The translations under genes and the position numbers were made by a program. This document shows, in pieces, positions 1 through 10,394 of a stretch of 64,000 bases of DNA (its first letter is position 1; each line of letters opens with the position of its first letter). The notes below the pieces were generated by a model, which saw only the letters and a program-made list of their open reading frames with translations, had not been told where the DNA came from and did not search any database. The DNA comes from Dermacentor variabilis (taxonomy: Eukaryota > Arthropoda > Arachnida > Ixodida > Ixodidae), in NCBI RefSeq assembly GCF_050947875.1, contig NC_134568.1, positions 203,299,729-203,363,728 of the forward strand, given 5' to 3'.

Positions 1-458
1 GATGCCACAAACTGCCTGGCCCCAGCACCACTATCAGCTTCAACCACCAGAGAACTGTTTGCTCCATTCGCCCGGACACATACTCCGTCTGGACTCCGAA
101 TGCACATACTGAACTGCAGCTCACGTATAGTAGTCTCTTTTTCTGTTTGTGCCTCTTTTGTATGTAACTTTTCAATCCTGCTTTGCACTAGAAGGGCTAG
201 ACAAGCAGCACTCGGCCAAGGTCAGAAAAGTTCTGGAGGGTTTGCATAAAAGCGTCGCTTTTAAAAAGTACATATTAGCCAGGGATTACATAGCACCGTG
301 CTGCAAAGATACAACAGTAAGAGCTTGTTAATTCAAATTCCGCAGGTGTACTACGAAAATTTGAATTATATAAAATTTGAACTAGTGAAAATCAGAGAAA
401 AAAATTGCTTGGTTAAGGCGTGTATATAGCCTGCCGTAGCGCACACAGTGCATATATA
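1..458. other. Leading stretch without a recognisable gene
   Basis: No supported gene is seen. The stretch is moderately AT-rich, and the only open frame (60 codons from 149) has no family features. It ends in a CATATATA tract that supplies the TA target of the Tigger copy starting at 459. Confidence 0.6.
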
Positions 459-529
459 GAGTCGACTCCCGTTAATACGAAGTTCACGGGGACCGCAAAA
501 AACTTCGAATTAAACAAACTTCCCATTAA

Positions 530-1251
530 GAGGAAGCTTTAGCTCGGGCCCAACTCCGACGCGGCCTATTCAAATACATGTAAAACGCAAAAACGTTTTA
601 TGAGATAACCCCTGGACCGATTTTGATGAAATTTGTTGCATTTGAAAGAGAAAGTTAAATTCTAGTGACTGTTGGAAGCGGAATTTCGATTTAGGGCTTG
701 AATTTTCTTAAAACGATTTTCAAATATTTGACCGTTTGAAAAAAATAGAAGCACAAAGTTTACAAGTTGATAGCTATGCATCAAGAACTGATATCGCGGT
801 TCTGTAAACAGCATCCATTAGATCATTCAAAGCGGACAAATTCAATATGTCACCTTACATCTTACATGAATTTGTTACGTTGGTTACAACGGTTTTACAA
901 AAGTTGTATTTCCCTATGATTAAATTTTTTATATTCATGTGTAACATATCAATTTTGTCCGCTATGGATGTACTTTTAGATGCAATTCACAGAATTGTAT
1001 TATCATTCTTAGTGGTTGAGTTACAGAGTTGTAAACTTGATAGTTTCGTTTTTTGAAAATTTTTGATTTTCGCCAATTTTTAATAAGAGATTGGCGACCT
1101 AACTCAAAAATTCGAAACCAACAGTCACTAGATTTTAAGTTTTTCTTTTAAATGCAATAAACCTCGTCAAATTTGGTGCAGTGGTTGCCGAGAAAAACGA
1201 ATTCTCCTTTTGCATGTATTTAGATAGGAGCACTCGAGCTAAAGCTTCCTC
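530..1251. mobile_element. TTAA-flanked MITE with long inverted repeats
   Basis: The 722-bp element starts GAGGAAGCTTTAGCTCG and ends with its reverse complement. Imperfect inverted repeats of about 150 bp run inward on each side; both arms include the related strings CTAGTGACTGTTGG and CCAACAGTCACTAG. A TTAA stands at 526-529 and again at 1252-1255, as expected for piggyBac- or Kolobok-type integration. The interior is AT-rich with no credible protein. It lies inside the 3' non-coding side of the Tigger copy and is therefore younger than it. Confidence 0.8.
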
Positions 1252-1278
1252 TTAAGCACAAAACACAAAAATAGCACT

Positions 1279-2811
1279 TTATTGGTAGTGAAATCGACTA
1301 TTTTCTCTAAGAAAAATAGTTGTACATCTTGCTCTGCTTCTTCTTGCCGAATTGTGCTGCTGAAAGCAAGTTCTGCAGGCTGTAGATGTGGCGGAACGCT
1401 TCTTCCGCGTTACCTTCAGCGACAAAAAAGCGCTCCACAAGAGCAAAAGCTGCAGTGCATCGGCAGCCTTAGGTTGCACCTCGTCTTCAACGTTATCGTC
1501 GCTTCCTGGGGCCGAATAATCTCCACAATCTCGTTATCCGTTAGTGCACCACACGTTTTGACCGCCTTGTCTACGGCGACGTAATCTTCAAAATTGATGT
1601 CCCTGAGAGCATCAGCAAAATCAGTGCTGTCAAGCTCGCTTGTTGACACTTCCTCCGATAAAATTGCAGAGGCGTCCTTCGAAGAAGCTGCCACAAAACC
1701 GCAAGCCCTGAAGCAGTTTGCGATTGTTTCTTGCTTCACACAATCCCATGCTTGCGCTAACATGTGAATGGCACTGAGCAGGCTCACCTCCTATTTTGCG
1801 CAGTTATCCATACACAAAATCATGCGCTCGAGGAGGTGCCACCTGTACAGGACCTTAACATTCTTGATGATGCCTTGGTCCATTGGCTGCAAAACAGCTG
1901 TTGTGTTTGCAGGCAAAAATGCGAGGCGTATTGCACTCAAGGCTGGCACATTCACATGAGCACTGCAATGATCCACAAGGAACACCTTGCGGTTCGAAGA
2001 AAGCAAACTTGCGATCCAATTTCGTTATCCAGCTCTTGAAGATTTCGGCTGTCATCCACGCTTTCTTGTTTGACTCATAGTCCACAGGCAGCGTCTTTAC
2101 ACCTTTAAAACATCTCGGCTTGGCGGCTTTCCCGATCACAAGTAAGAGACGTTGTTTCGTGCCAGTCATGTTTGCCGTGATCAGCACCGACACGTTCTCC
2201 TTGCTGCGTTTGCCCCCAGCACAGTTGTCGTCCTTGAATGTCAGGGTCTTCTCTTTTAGAAGCCGATAGAAGAGTGCAGTCTCATCTGCATTGAAGATGT
2301 CTTCCGGTCTGTATTCGCCGAGATATTCACGCAACTTTCCGTCCTTCCATGTGGCACATGCTTCCTGGCTAACGGACGCTTTTTCACCACACAAGCTCTT
2401 AAAAACGAGGTCATGGCGATCTTTAAAGTGCGTCAGCCATCCATCTGACGAAACGAAGTCATCGATCCCCAACATTGCTGCAAGCGTTCGGGCTTTCATC
2501 GCAATGATGTCTCCGCTGAGAGGAAGTTTGTTGCTCCGGGCCTCCCTAATCCAATCCAGCAGAGCCTTCTCCAACTCTGGGTAAGCGCCGGTGTGCATTC
2601 GCTTCTGAGACGCCTTGAACTTATCGTTCTCAAATGCATCCATTACTGTGCGCTTGTTCTTGATGTAGTTTGAGAGCGTGTTCGGCTTGATCCTGTACTT
2701 CCGTGCTATGTCTTGTTTGGCGGCACTTCCCTTCTCAACTTCCTTCAAAACCTCGACTTTCGTTGCCAGGTCGAGCGTCCAATAACAGCAACGGTTTGCC
2801 ATGGCTATCAA
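1279..2811 (-). pseudogene. Tigger-type transposase pseudogene (CENP-B HTH + DDE)
   Basis: This cut-and-paste transposase binds the element ends and cleaves DNA. From the N-terminus (2811 downward) there is a Psq-like helix-turn-helix (AKQDIARKYRIKPNTLSNYI), then a CENP-B/Tc5-type second helix-turn-helix (DGWLTHFKDRHDLVFKSL), then the DDE_1 catalytic domain. The first acidic residue sits in FNADETALFY, the second in VFLVDHCSAH and the third in QPMDQGII, so the triad itself is preserved. The frame breaks near 2000-2010, where the reading shifts just before VFLVDH. There is an in-frame TAG at 1791-1793 and at least one further shift near the C-terminus (about 1420-1480). It is therefore a pseudogene, although the family assignment is secure. 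It serves as an in-window reference for the degenerate host copy at 12.5-24.4 kb. Confidence 0.88.
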
Positions 2812-3401
2812 CTGTGCGACTATGTACTGTCAATTCCGAAGCGTAGGATCACCCGCGGAACAACCTAGCCAATGAGCTACACGCACAAAGGCCCTCGACC
2901 AACACACGCCACAGCACACGCCTCGACATACGCTGCGCACGCTGCAAGCCTAATCTCGCACAATCTCGCCACTGCCAGTATGCAGTGCTGCGTGCACCTA
3001 TGGCACCCGCGTGGCCTCCGCGATCAGCTCTGGCCACGCGCAGCAGCTGCTTCGCCTCCCGCCGGAGCTGATCGCAGAGGCTACGGCAGCCGTAGCAATG
3101 AATAATCGCGCCGCTCCAAGAAGGGCGCCGTTGCGGACGGCTGCGGTGGCGATAACACCAACGCGGAGCATGGAGCTGTTGTAGCACTTGAAAAATTGCA
3201 CATTCTATCAAAGAATGACGGTCACCTCGAGGATCCTGGCTGAAAATTAACTTCCAATTAAACAATATTACTGGATGAGGACTTCGAATTATCGAGCGAT
3301 TTCTTCCATAGGATTACATGCAAAACTGAGGGGACCAGCACTTCACTTTTAATTAACCGAAAATTCCAATTAAGTGGCTTCGAATTATCGGGCGTTGACT
3401 G

Positions 3402-4405
3402 CATATGTATAGGCACGTATATGCGTATATATGTATATAGGCGCGTATATATGTGACGTAGTGAACACGCTATGTCACATTGACGAGAACAACAGCATCT
3501 ATAGCTTGAAGCACTGGCACAGCCAACGTAACCGGGCGCGGCCAATGTGGTCCGCTGTGCCTGACGTTGAGATGGCTTTTGCTCTATCCGCACGTTCTTC
3601 GCGCCAACTGCGCCGACCCACAATGCATGGCGTGGAGAAAAAAAGGTGCCCTCGCCGCTTCGCTGACGGTCGCAGACAGCCGTTCAAAGCGACGCGCGGG
3701 TTGGGGGTCATTCTGTGCACGCTCCGAAGAGAGCAGCTGACGGCGCACGTAAGTTCCGAGGCGACGGCATTTCTGCTGGCACACTGCAAGTGGCGTAGTG
3801 CGGCTGGCCGCAAGCAACATGCGCAGAAAACGTCTGACTATAAACGTGCCTTTCGGCTACCGATGCTCGCCGCAGGAACAAGAGCTGCGCTCTAAAATGC
3901 ACTCGCGAAATGCACCACAACCTGCTGCGACATTGGTCTCCCTTGTACTTTCGTAGTTGCACCAGCTGCACACTGCCAAGTTCCTCTATACATATAGCTG
4001 GTACCCAAACACGCATCTCAGTGATGCTTGCCTTTAAGTAATACCCACGAATCTCAAAGGCTACACTTTTTGGTACTGCCATCGCCGATAAACGTCACGG
4101 CCACCATGTTCTAGACATTACCTAGTGCCGCTTCTTGGCAGAACACCTCGTAGAGAAAGAGCATAGCCTTCAAGATGCGAGACGGTGGGGGGGAGAAGCA
4201 GCTCTGCGTTCGCGTTTTTATCTTGAAGGTCTTGAGAGGGAGAGGCCCGACCTGCAAACGAGGCATTGGCCATGCCTGGCCAGGTGTAAACGTGTGTCTC
4301 ACCAGTCGGGCCTAAACAAAGGGCTGCAGATGGAAAGAGCCAAGCTACGTGGCGATGCCAGTGCCACCAACGTGCTCTCGCACACTAGCACTCTCGTCAT
4401 CCATG
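3402..4405. other. Unassigned sequence between two Tigger ends
   Basis: There is a short TATA/CGTATATA-rich stretch at 3405-3455, then mixed-composition sequence with only shadow-like open frames. It lies between the right end of the first Tigger and a second Tigger-like end at 4552, so it may be the interior of a second, decayed Tigger. No transposase motif is visible. Confidence 0.4.
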
Positions 4406-4552
4406 ATGGCGCATAGTTCGAATTAACGGGGGTGATGCGGGTTTCAATCTGAATTAGTGGGATGCATTACATATTGCTTTCAATACATTGTTGGGCAGTA
4501 TGCAGTGGCTACTTTGAATTATCCGAAATTTCGAATTAATGAGCTTTTACTG
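4406..4552 (-). repeat. Tigger-like terminal remnant
   Basis: The reverse complement begins CAGTAAAAGCTCATTAATTC and, further in, repeats a CCCCCGTTAATTCGAA block. This is the usual Tigger arrangement of a CAGT end plus subterminal TTCGAA repeats. TA follows at 4553-4554. No partner left end was located with confidence. Confidence 0.55.
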
Positions 4553-4769
4553 TAATAGGACACAAACATGTTCTTCGAGTGAAAAAATTGCATGTAACAA
4601 AATTTTTAACATTGTTAAGATTTCAAAGATATTTTTAGTAACGTGGCACACAAGTGCAAGCAGTAAACAACTACAGTTGAATGCCTTCATAATGAAGTGC
4701 TTGGGGTCTTTGAAATCATTCATTATACAGATCGCTTCATTGTAAAGATTGCGCACAGCTCATAATAGA

Positions 4770-4925
4770 AAGGGGACGTGATAGTGATGGGGCTCCGTAT
4801 TCATTTCGGCCATTAGATGCCTAATGTGCACCTAAATCTTAGTACAGGAGCGTTTTTGCATTCCACTCCTATTGGAATGTGGTTGTCACGAACGGGAAAT
4901 CCATCCCCTGCGGAGGCGACGTAAA
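4770..4925 (-). repeat. Ruka-like tRNA-derived SINE fragment
   Basis: Read on the minus strand, the body matches the two better copies at 26.9 and 39.5 kb. A box-B-like GGATGGATTTCCC is followed by a block with AAAACGCTC and then TTTAGGTGCACATTA. The A-box half is poorly preserved. Ruka-type SINEs are known from ixodid ticks, so this supports the organism call. Confidence 0.6.
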
Positions 4926-5141
4926 GGTTCTTGAGGCAACAAGTGGCTAAATGCGGCAGAAGTGCCATCTTTTTATAGTGAGCGGTAAAAAGGGTCTAAA
5001 GCCGTGCTCTGTCGTGCCTGTTAAGGCCAATCTGCATGAAAGCAGATGTGGATTTGAAGACATTTAAGTAGAATGGACTAGAAGGCCGGAACTGAGGATA
5101 TGTGAAGATTTTGTGCTTTCTTTGAAAAGCGCGTCATGCTT

Positions 5142-5461
5142 ATGTATTTGCTCGTGTAAGGCCCGCACTTTTTTTTTCCGGAATTTTCACCAGGTGCGGA
5201 CTTACACGAGGCAGGCACATGGCTACTCACTGAAGCCTGGAACTGTGCTCAGACTGCTATCCAAATAAATGCAGCCACTGTTGTCCAACTATGAAGGCAT
5301 TTACAGTCGCCGACCAATATTTTGGGCACGGACTAGTGCAATTTTGTAGCGGCTTACAGGAATTCACCAGCATGTGAGTATGCGCGTGACCACTTAGAGA
5401 AACTCTTCTAAATTTTTGTACCCCCTATGTGGGGGTGCGGGCAATACGCGAGTAAATATGG
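5142..5461. mobile_element. Short pogo-like MITE (TATTTGCTCGTGTAAGG ends)
   Basis: The left end TGTATTTGCTCGTGTAAGG and the right end (reverse complement CCATATTTACTCGCGTATT) are imperfect inverted repeats of about 30 bp. They match the start of the larger pogo element at 8024 (CCGTATTTACACG). A second inner inverted copy (GTGCGGACTTACACGAGG, about 5195-5212) pairs with the left end. A Tigger-type left end (CAGTCGCCGACC) sits inside at about 5305 without a partner. No coding capacity is seen. Confidence 0.6.
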
Positions 5462-5923
5462 TATATAATTTGTGGTTTCCAGTGAAAAAACTCCAAAACC
5501 CTAATAGCTCAATAAAGATTATACATGCATAAGGTTCAATGCTGCAACTTGATTGCTTCAGCACTGATGTTTACAGTGTCTCGCTGGTATGGTCAGAACC
5601 ACATTTGATGATGCTTTTCTTTCTGGGAGTCTTTACTTGGGAAGTTTATGAACATTGCTATTTGTTTCTTCTCATTGTTTGTACCTATCAGCACCACATG
5701 CTCATGGACTTGGCGTAGTCGTGGTTTAATGGTATGGTATTAACGTCCAACTTTTTGTTTTAAACTAGGGGCATGCGAATATCAAAATGTTTTAATACAA
5801 ATCAAATATGAATACTTAGCATCGAATATTGAAAAATGATATGCACATGCGTTTATTAGCAAGTTGGATTACTTTAACACATTGGAACATTGCAATTACG
5901 TTGTCATCGGTAAAAAAAAAATA

Positions 5924-6949
5924 CAGTCGCCGACCGTTTATTCGGACCTCACGGGGGCTGCGGAAATGTCCGAATAAACAGGTGTCCGAAAAAATTAGAT
6001 TAAGAAAGAAGAAAAAAGAAAAGAAATCCTTTATTTCCACGCACTTATTCGGGCTTGGCAGTAGGCTTGAAGAAATCGTGAATGCGCCGTTGCACGCTGT
6101 TCCGTTTACGCGCAGTCAGATAAGCCTGAATCTCGGAGAGGGTCGTACGGTCACTATAGGCGGCTGAAAGCACAGTCACTGCTTGTACACGCTCCGCATA
6201 TGACTGCAGCATTGTACATGGTGCGTCATGTTGCGACTCTGAGTCATCGTCCAGCGGTGCAGCACAAACCTGACGAATGCTCTCGCTGTCATCGAGTTCC
6301 GCGCATGTCAGTACAGCACCTGTGAAACTGTCAAATGAGACGGTGTCCGGAATCGCAATGCAACCACTGCGCAGCTCTCGGCAGGACATTTTCGGCGTTG
6401 GTAGGAAGCACATCGGAAGGCGACAAATCCTAGGCCTCCCGGCACCTGCTTGCCGGCATTAGACATTTGACGTGATGTTTCTGTATGCCGCGTTGGATCA
6501 CCTCAACCTCGACACACCACACAAAGCAAACACCACCACGCCTACTCGCAGTGTCATGCACAAAGAAGCAAATCAGCTGCTGGATTGTCTTGACAGGACT
6601 TACTAAGCTGAGACCGGAACTGTTGTAGCCACTCTATCGAACCAGGCAGAAATGATGATGATGAGCGGGGATTTGCACTAGCGCCACTTCGTGTGGCAGC
6701 AAGGAGGCTCCATTCAAAACAAAAATGGCGTTCAGCAAGTCTAACCATGCACCAGTCAGAGTCGGTGCATGGTGCTAATCGAGTTGGCTCAAGGAGTGTC
6801 CGAAAAATCAGACGAGAGGTTGCAAGGTGTCCGAACTTTGGGCAGTTTTTATACATTATCGTCTATGGGGAGAATGGTGGTGCCGCGAAGTGGACTGAAT
6901 AATCGAGCATGTCAGAATTTTTGGACCCCGAAAAATCAGTTGGCGACTG
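5924..6949 (-). mobile_element. Nested Tigger-type element, internally deleted
   Basis: The element runs from CAGTCGCCGACCG to CGGTTGGCGACTG-like ends (right end GTTGGCGACTG), with TA on both sides (5922-5923 and 6950-6951). At 1,026 bp it is far shorter than a full Tigger. It retains only the C-terminal tail of the transposase on the minus strand. It sits inside the hAT element and is younger than it. Confidence 0.82.
6045..6413 (-). pseudogene. C-terminal fragment of a Tigger transposase
   Basis: The fragment gives about 120 residues of the acidic, catalysis-free tail that follows the DDE domain in Tigger transposases, including AELDDSESIRQVCAAPLDDD and ending in a basic RKRNSVQRRIHDFF-like terminus. 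No helix-turn-helix or DDE residues remain, because the upstream coding part was deleted. The family call rests mainly on the enclosing CAGT...ACTG ends with TA duplications, since the tail is weakly conserved in sequence. Confidence 0.6.
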
Positions 6950-7483
6950 TAAACTGGTAAGCGGTTATACTAAAAGGTTGTATATTTGGCTCTTACTAGC
7001 TTTGGAAAATATAATAATTTCGGCTTATTGTCTGTTCACAACAACCTGTGCCATATTATATCACATCAATTTCCCCTTAAATTTCCCGTAACTTTGCTGT
7101 CGAACAATAAGCTCAGAATTGGGGGGTGGAACCTGCAGAAGAGTGCACCCTCGCCATTCGCAAACCCATGCCCCTTGCTACTGAGAGGCTGGCTTTCCTG
7201 CAAAACTTAGACGTTCTATGGCTAAGCGTGTTTTACAGGTGAAATTTCGCCTGCAGCATGAGATTATTGCAAAATTCAGCACAAAATCAGACCCACCTTT
7301 CTTAGATTATATATAAATAAATGCTAAGAACCATGTTTGTTCCCATGAAACCAGCATTATATTTGATTTGTTTCGAATATTCGAAAATTTTCGAAACCTA
7401 GTCATCGAATCGAATACGAATATTAAATATCCTATTCAGTAATATACGAAATTTTCGAATATTCGCACACCCCTGTTTTAAAC

Positions 7484-8012
7484 AAAAAAGGCTGAAAAAG
7501 TATTGGCTGGTAAAAGTTTTTACCAGTTTACTTATAATTGAACACCAGCTTTCAGACGCGTTCAAGCTTCAAAATTATTTCCTCGCTTGTTTCTCAACAT
7601 CAGCAGCAGAAGCATGGGGAAGGAGTGTTTCACCACTTTCCTCATGCGGGAGGAGTATTTCACCACTTCCCCCCCCCCTCCCCCCATCCTTTCCTAGAAA
7701 TGTGACCTGGGGACTTGGACCAATTTTTCTTGCACTGGCAAAGCTTTTTTTTTTTTCCTGAGAAGCCCTTATGAATTTCCTTGGTAGCTTTGTTGCTGTT
7801 CTTGGGTGGATGGCAATTTTCTCCTTTCATAAAATTTCCTCTACCTTGCAGATTTTTCAAGAACTTGTTTGCTGTATTGGTTAGATATTTCATTGTTAGG
7901 AAGAATTTGTAATAGTGCTCTACTTTTATGAATATTAAAGGCTGTTTTTACCCAACTTTATTGTGGAGAGCCATTTCTAAATGGGCAGTTGCTTGAGAAC
8001 TGATATAGCTGC
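7484..8012. other. Non-coding spacer with C-rich tract
   Basis: No gene is seen. It contains a C-rich low-complexity block at about 7670-7687 and a T run at 7745-7756. Confidence 0.6.
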
Positions 8013-8023
8013 TTAAAGGGATA

Positions 8024-9153
8024 CCGTATTTACACGATTGTAAGTCGACTCGAATGTAAGTCGACGCTCCCCCCCCCCCATGTCGTGTGAGAGGAAAAAA
8101 AAAAAAAAAGAGCATACCCGAGGGCGCATTCAATAACGAAAATTTATTAGTAGCTGACATGGTCCCTGGACTACTCTCTTCACTAGTGAGTCGTCCAGCG
8201 AAATTTCACATTTGGCGAACGACCGCACCACGACATCTTGTCGAACAGCAGCCCACGCCGAATGCACCCAACCACACGCAGCCATCAGGGAGGCTCTTTT
8301 GACAAGTCCGGTTGGCGTAATTTCGCGGTCTTCTGCCGCCAGCCACTCGTTGTACTCACGGCGGAGCAGGGCCTTAAAAGGCGAAGGTCCGGGCTAGTTT
8401 CATGACCATGTCGCACTTCACTGGCAGGGACCGATCACGCACTTCAGTGACGTACGGCGCGAGTTAGCCTACAGCTCCAGAAAGCGTCCAGACTTCAGCA
8501 CGTGGGAAACTTCTCACTTGCTGTCACAGGTGAAAATTTTGCTTCGCTGCGGTCACCACTCTCGCACCACCCGTTCAGAAACATTGAAATTGCGGCCCAC
8601 TGCGCAGTGATTTGTTTCTTCGGCGTAAAGGTTGGCAGCCCTCTTGAACGCTGCTGTGAACGAGTGCCGAACGATTAGTGGGCCTGGAGCACTCATGACG
8701 ACTGGGGAAGCATGGAAGTTGCCGGCAGTCAAGTGGAACGCGTCAAACCAATGCCAATGCCTTTCAACAGAGAAAGAGAAACCCGCGAGCGGTGTCTGCT
8801 CTTCCATGAACTACTGATACTCCCCGCAAGCGCCGCCGTTCTGAGGGTGCCGCCGCACATGGGAACAGCGGCGCCTTCCATCAGCTATCGACACCCTCCC
8901 CATGAGTGTTGCGTGCACTGTAAAACTCTCCAAAATGTTGAAAAACCCTTCTGAAAAGCGAACAAACACGCGGGATAGCGAAAAAATACTGGTAGGGCCA
9001 TAGAGCAAACATAAAATTGTAACTACGTTGTAGCTCCCGTTGGTCTCGTTTTTTTTGGCGTGGCAATGTTTTGGTTTCGATTGTAAGTCGACCCCCCAAC
9101 TTCAGACTTTCAAATTTTAAAAAAGTGGTCGACTTACAATCATGTAAATACGG
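8024..9153 (-). mobile_element. pogo-type deletion derivative
   Basis: The ends CCGTATTTACACGATTGTAA and the reverse complement of TTACAATCATGTAAATACGG form inverted repeats. They are flanked by TA at 8022-8023 and 9154-9155. A second subterminal GTAAGTCGAC block occurs on both sides. The minus strand keeps both ends of a pogo transposase but lacks the catalytic core. It was inserted within the left end of a Kolobok-like element. Confidence 0.85.
8150..8807 (-). pseudogene. pogo transposase with the DDE core deleted
   Basis: Reading down from 8807, a Brinker-like helix-turn-helix appears (FKRAANLYAEETNHCAVGRN, then NVSERVVREW). After frame breaks comes part of the CENP-B-type domain (YVTEVRDRSLPVKCDMVMKL, about 8395-8460). 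The sequence then jumps directly to the transposase C-terminus (EYNEWLAAEDREITPTG, WVHSAWAAVR and VVVRSFAKCEIS, about 8160-8380). That tail motif is typical of pogo proteins of the POGK/POGZ type. The whole DDE catalytic region between the halves is missing, so this copy could at most be mobilised in trans. Confidence 0.8.
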
Positions 9154-9183
9154 TACTAAAGGCAAATATAAAGTCAAGCTTAA

Positions 9184-9677
9184 AGGGACAAATGATTTCT
9201 TCTGCATCAGTAAATTACCTTTCTACAACACCAAAAACACCACTCTTAAAACGATAAGACGTTTGGTAATCCAGAAAAAGCGCAAGAACGAAATACGGGT
9301 GGCGACGCCTACTTAAGTTCCCGCACCTGGTGGCTGTGAAGTCATGGATTCTTACGGCATCTTCTAGGGCCTACTAGTTATATATAGCGGTACAGATTGA
9401 CTACATTGTGTTCTAAAGGAACCAAATATTAAACATGGCAAGTTTCGGGAACCTTTACTCGGCCAACGCGGCCCAAATACGAAAACCTACTTTGGAATCC
9501 CTGACGTCACTCTGACGTACCGGCGCTGGGGTTTCGGCGCGAAATTCAAACACTGATACTTGGACCTTCATTTTCTCATCTAATAATCAAACTATTTTTT
9601 TGAAATGACTGCCTACAGGGTTCTGAAACAATGCTTCATTAGTCTAAACTGATTTATTGTTTTGCTTTAGTGTCCCT
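9184..9677. mobile_element. Short Kolobok-like MITE nested in its relative
   Basis: The 494-bp element starts AGGGACA and ends TGTCCCT, with TTAA on both sides (9180-9183 and 9678-9681). Flanking sequence on the two sides joins smoothly when compared with the relative at 54434 onward. It has no coding capacity. Confidence 0.75.
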
Positions 9678-10394
9678 TTAAATGATAGATTAATGCTTGA
9701 GGACATCTAAAGCGTCAGTATTATCGCAAACAAATTTTTGTAAGCGAGAAGCTTAACTAAATCCACGACACGATTTGAGACACCACCAGGACATTTAAGT
9801 ACTAGCCTTGAATGCTGCTTGTCCAGTTGCGTTCAAATTTTGGAAAAAAGAACTCATTGACATTACTCTTGACAATGACACGGGCAGTCGAACAGTTTCA
9901 TTTTAGCTCAACTTCGTGCCACTTGTGCATTTCAGTTGTTTTGCTATTTAGTGCTACGCTGGTTTTGTTGGCTCCTAAAACTTGCACAAACTGCCAGTAG
10001 CAGAGAATGCCACGTCTGTCTGATGTCACTTGGGATGCCCGAATGGTCCATGCCACTCAACCAAAAGCAGCCGCAGCAGCGAAACCAGCGCTCTGTCTTG
10101 GCTCGGTTTCTTCATGGCTGCGTGTTTACGTTTTGCACAAAAAGCCGTAGCGCCGTCGGTTAGGCGATGTTTTACTCGCCGACTGCAGTAATGGGCGGTG
10201 ATGGTGTATGGAACGTTGCCACTTCCCGCTCAAGGGCGGGAGACTTGAATTGCGCTAAAAATATGTGGACCCTTCAGATGCGATTTTCTCCTAAACTAAG
10301 TCTTTTCTTAGCACGAAACAAGTGCTGCGAGGTTTCTGTAATGGTATTTTAACAGTCCACATTAACTTATTATTTCCCTTTAGTGTACCTTTAA

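Larger units (their letters stand above)
459..3401 (-). mobile_element. Tigger/pogo DNA transposon, disrupted
   Basis: The ends form imperfect inverted repeats. The left end reads GAGTCGACTCCCGTTAAT; the right end, reverse-complemented, reads CAGTCAACGCCCGATAAT. Both are followed by subterminal TTCGAA-rich motifs. A TA precedes the left end, while the right flank has decayed to CA. The interior carries a minus-strand transposase of the CENP-B/Tigger type (1279-2811), and a TTAA-flanked MITE sits at 530-1251. The terminal pattern (CAGT start, TA duplication) and the transposase together identify the pogo branch of Tc1/mariner. The copy is inactive because the transposase is broken. Confidence 0.85.
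5766..7475. mobile_element. hAT transposon with perfect 8-bp target duplication
   Basis: The left end is TAGGGGCATGCGAATA and the right end, reverse-complemented, is CAGGGGTGTGCGAATA. These are typical hAT termini (C/T-AGGGG). The octamer TTTTAAAC flanks both sides exactly (5758-5765 and 7476-7483), which is the diagnostic 8-bp hAT duplication. Subterminal GAATATTCGAA motifs near the right end are likely transposase sites. No hAT transposase (BED or hATC domain) is seen, so the copy is non-autonomous. It hosts a Tigger-type insertion at 5924-6949. Confidence 0.85.
8017..10390. mobile_element. Kolobok-like transposon hosting two younger insertions
   Basis: TTAA stands at 8013-8016 and 10391-10394. 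The left end AGGGA is interrupted after five bases by a pogo insertion and resumes at 9156 as CTAAAGG. The right end, reverse-complemented, reads AGGTACACTAAAGG. The interior (9690-10380) aligns by eye with the element at 54426-55838: both share CACGACACGATTTGAGAC-like and AACAGTCCAC blocks and a decayed start of the THAP frame near 10008. TTAA targets plus a THAP-related frame point to Kolobok. No transposase is visible. Confidence 0.75.

Noticed and set aside
3405..3455. CGTATATATG tract as a promoter
   Set aside because: Low-complexity TA-rich microsatellite beside a Tigger end; no gene follows.
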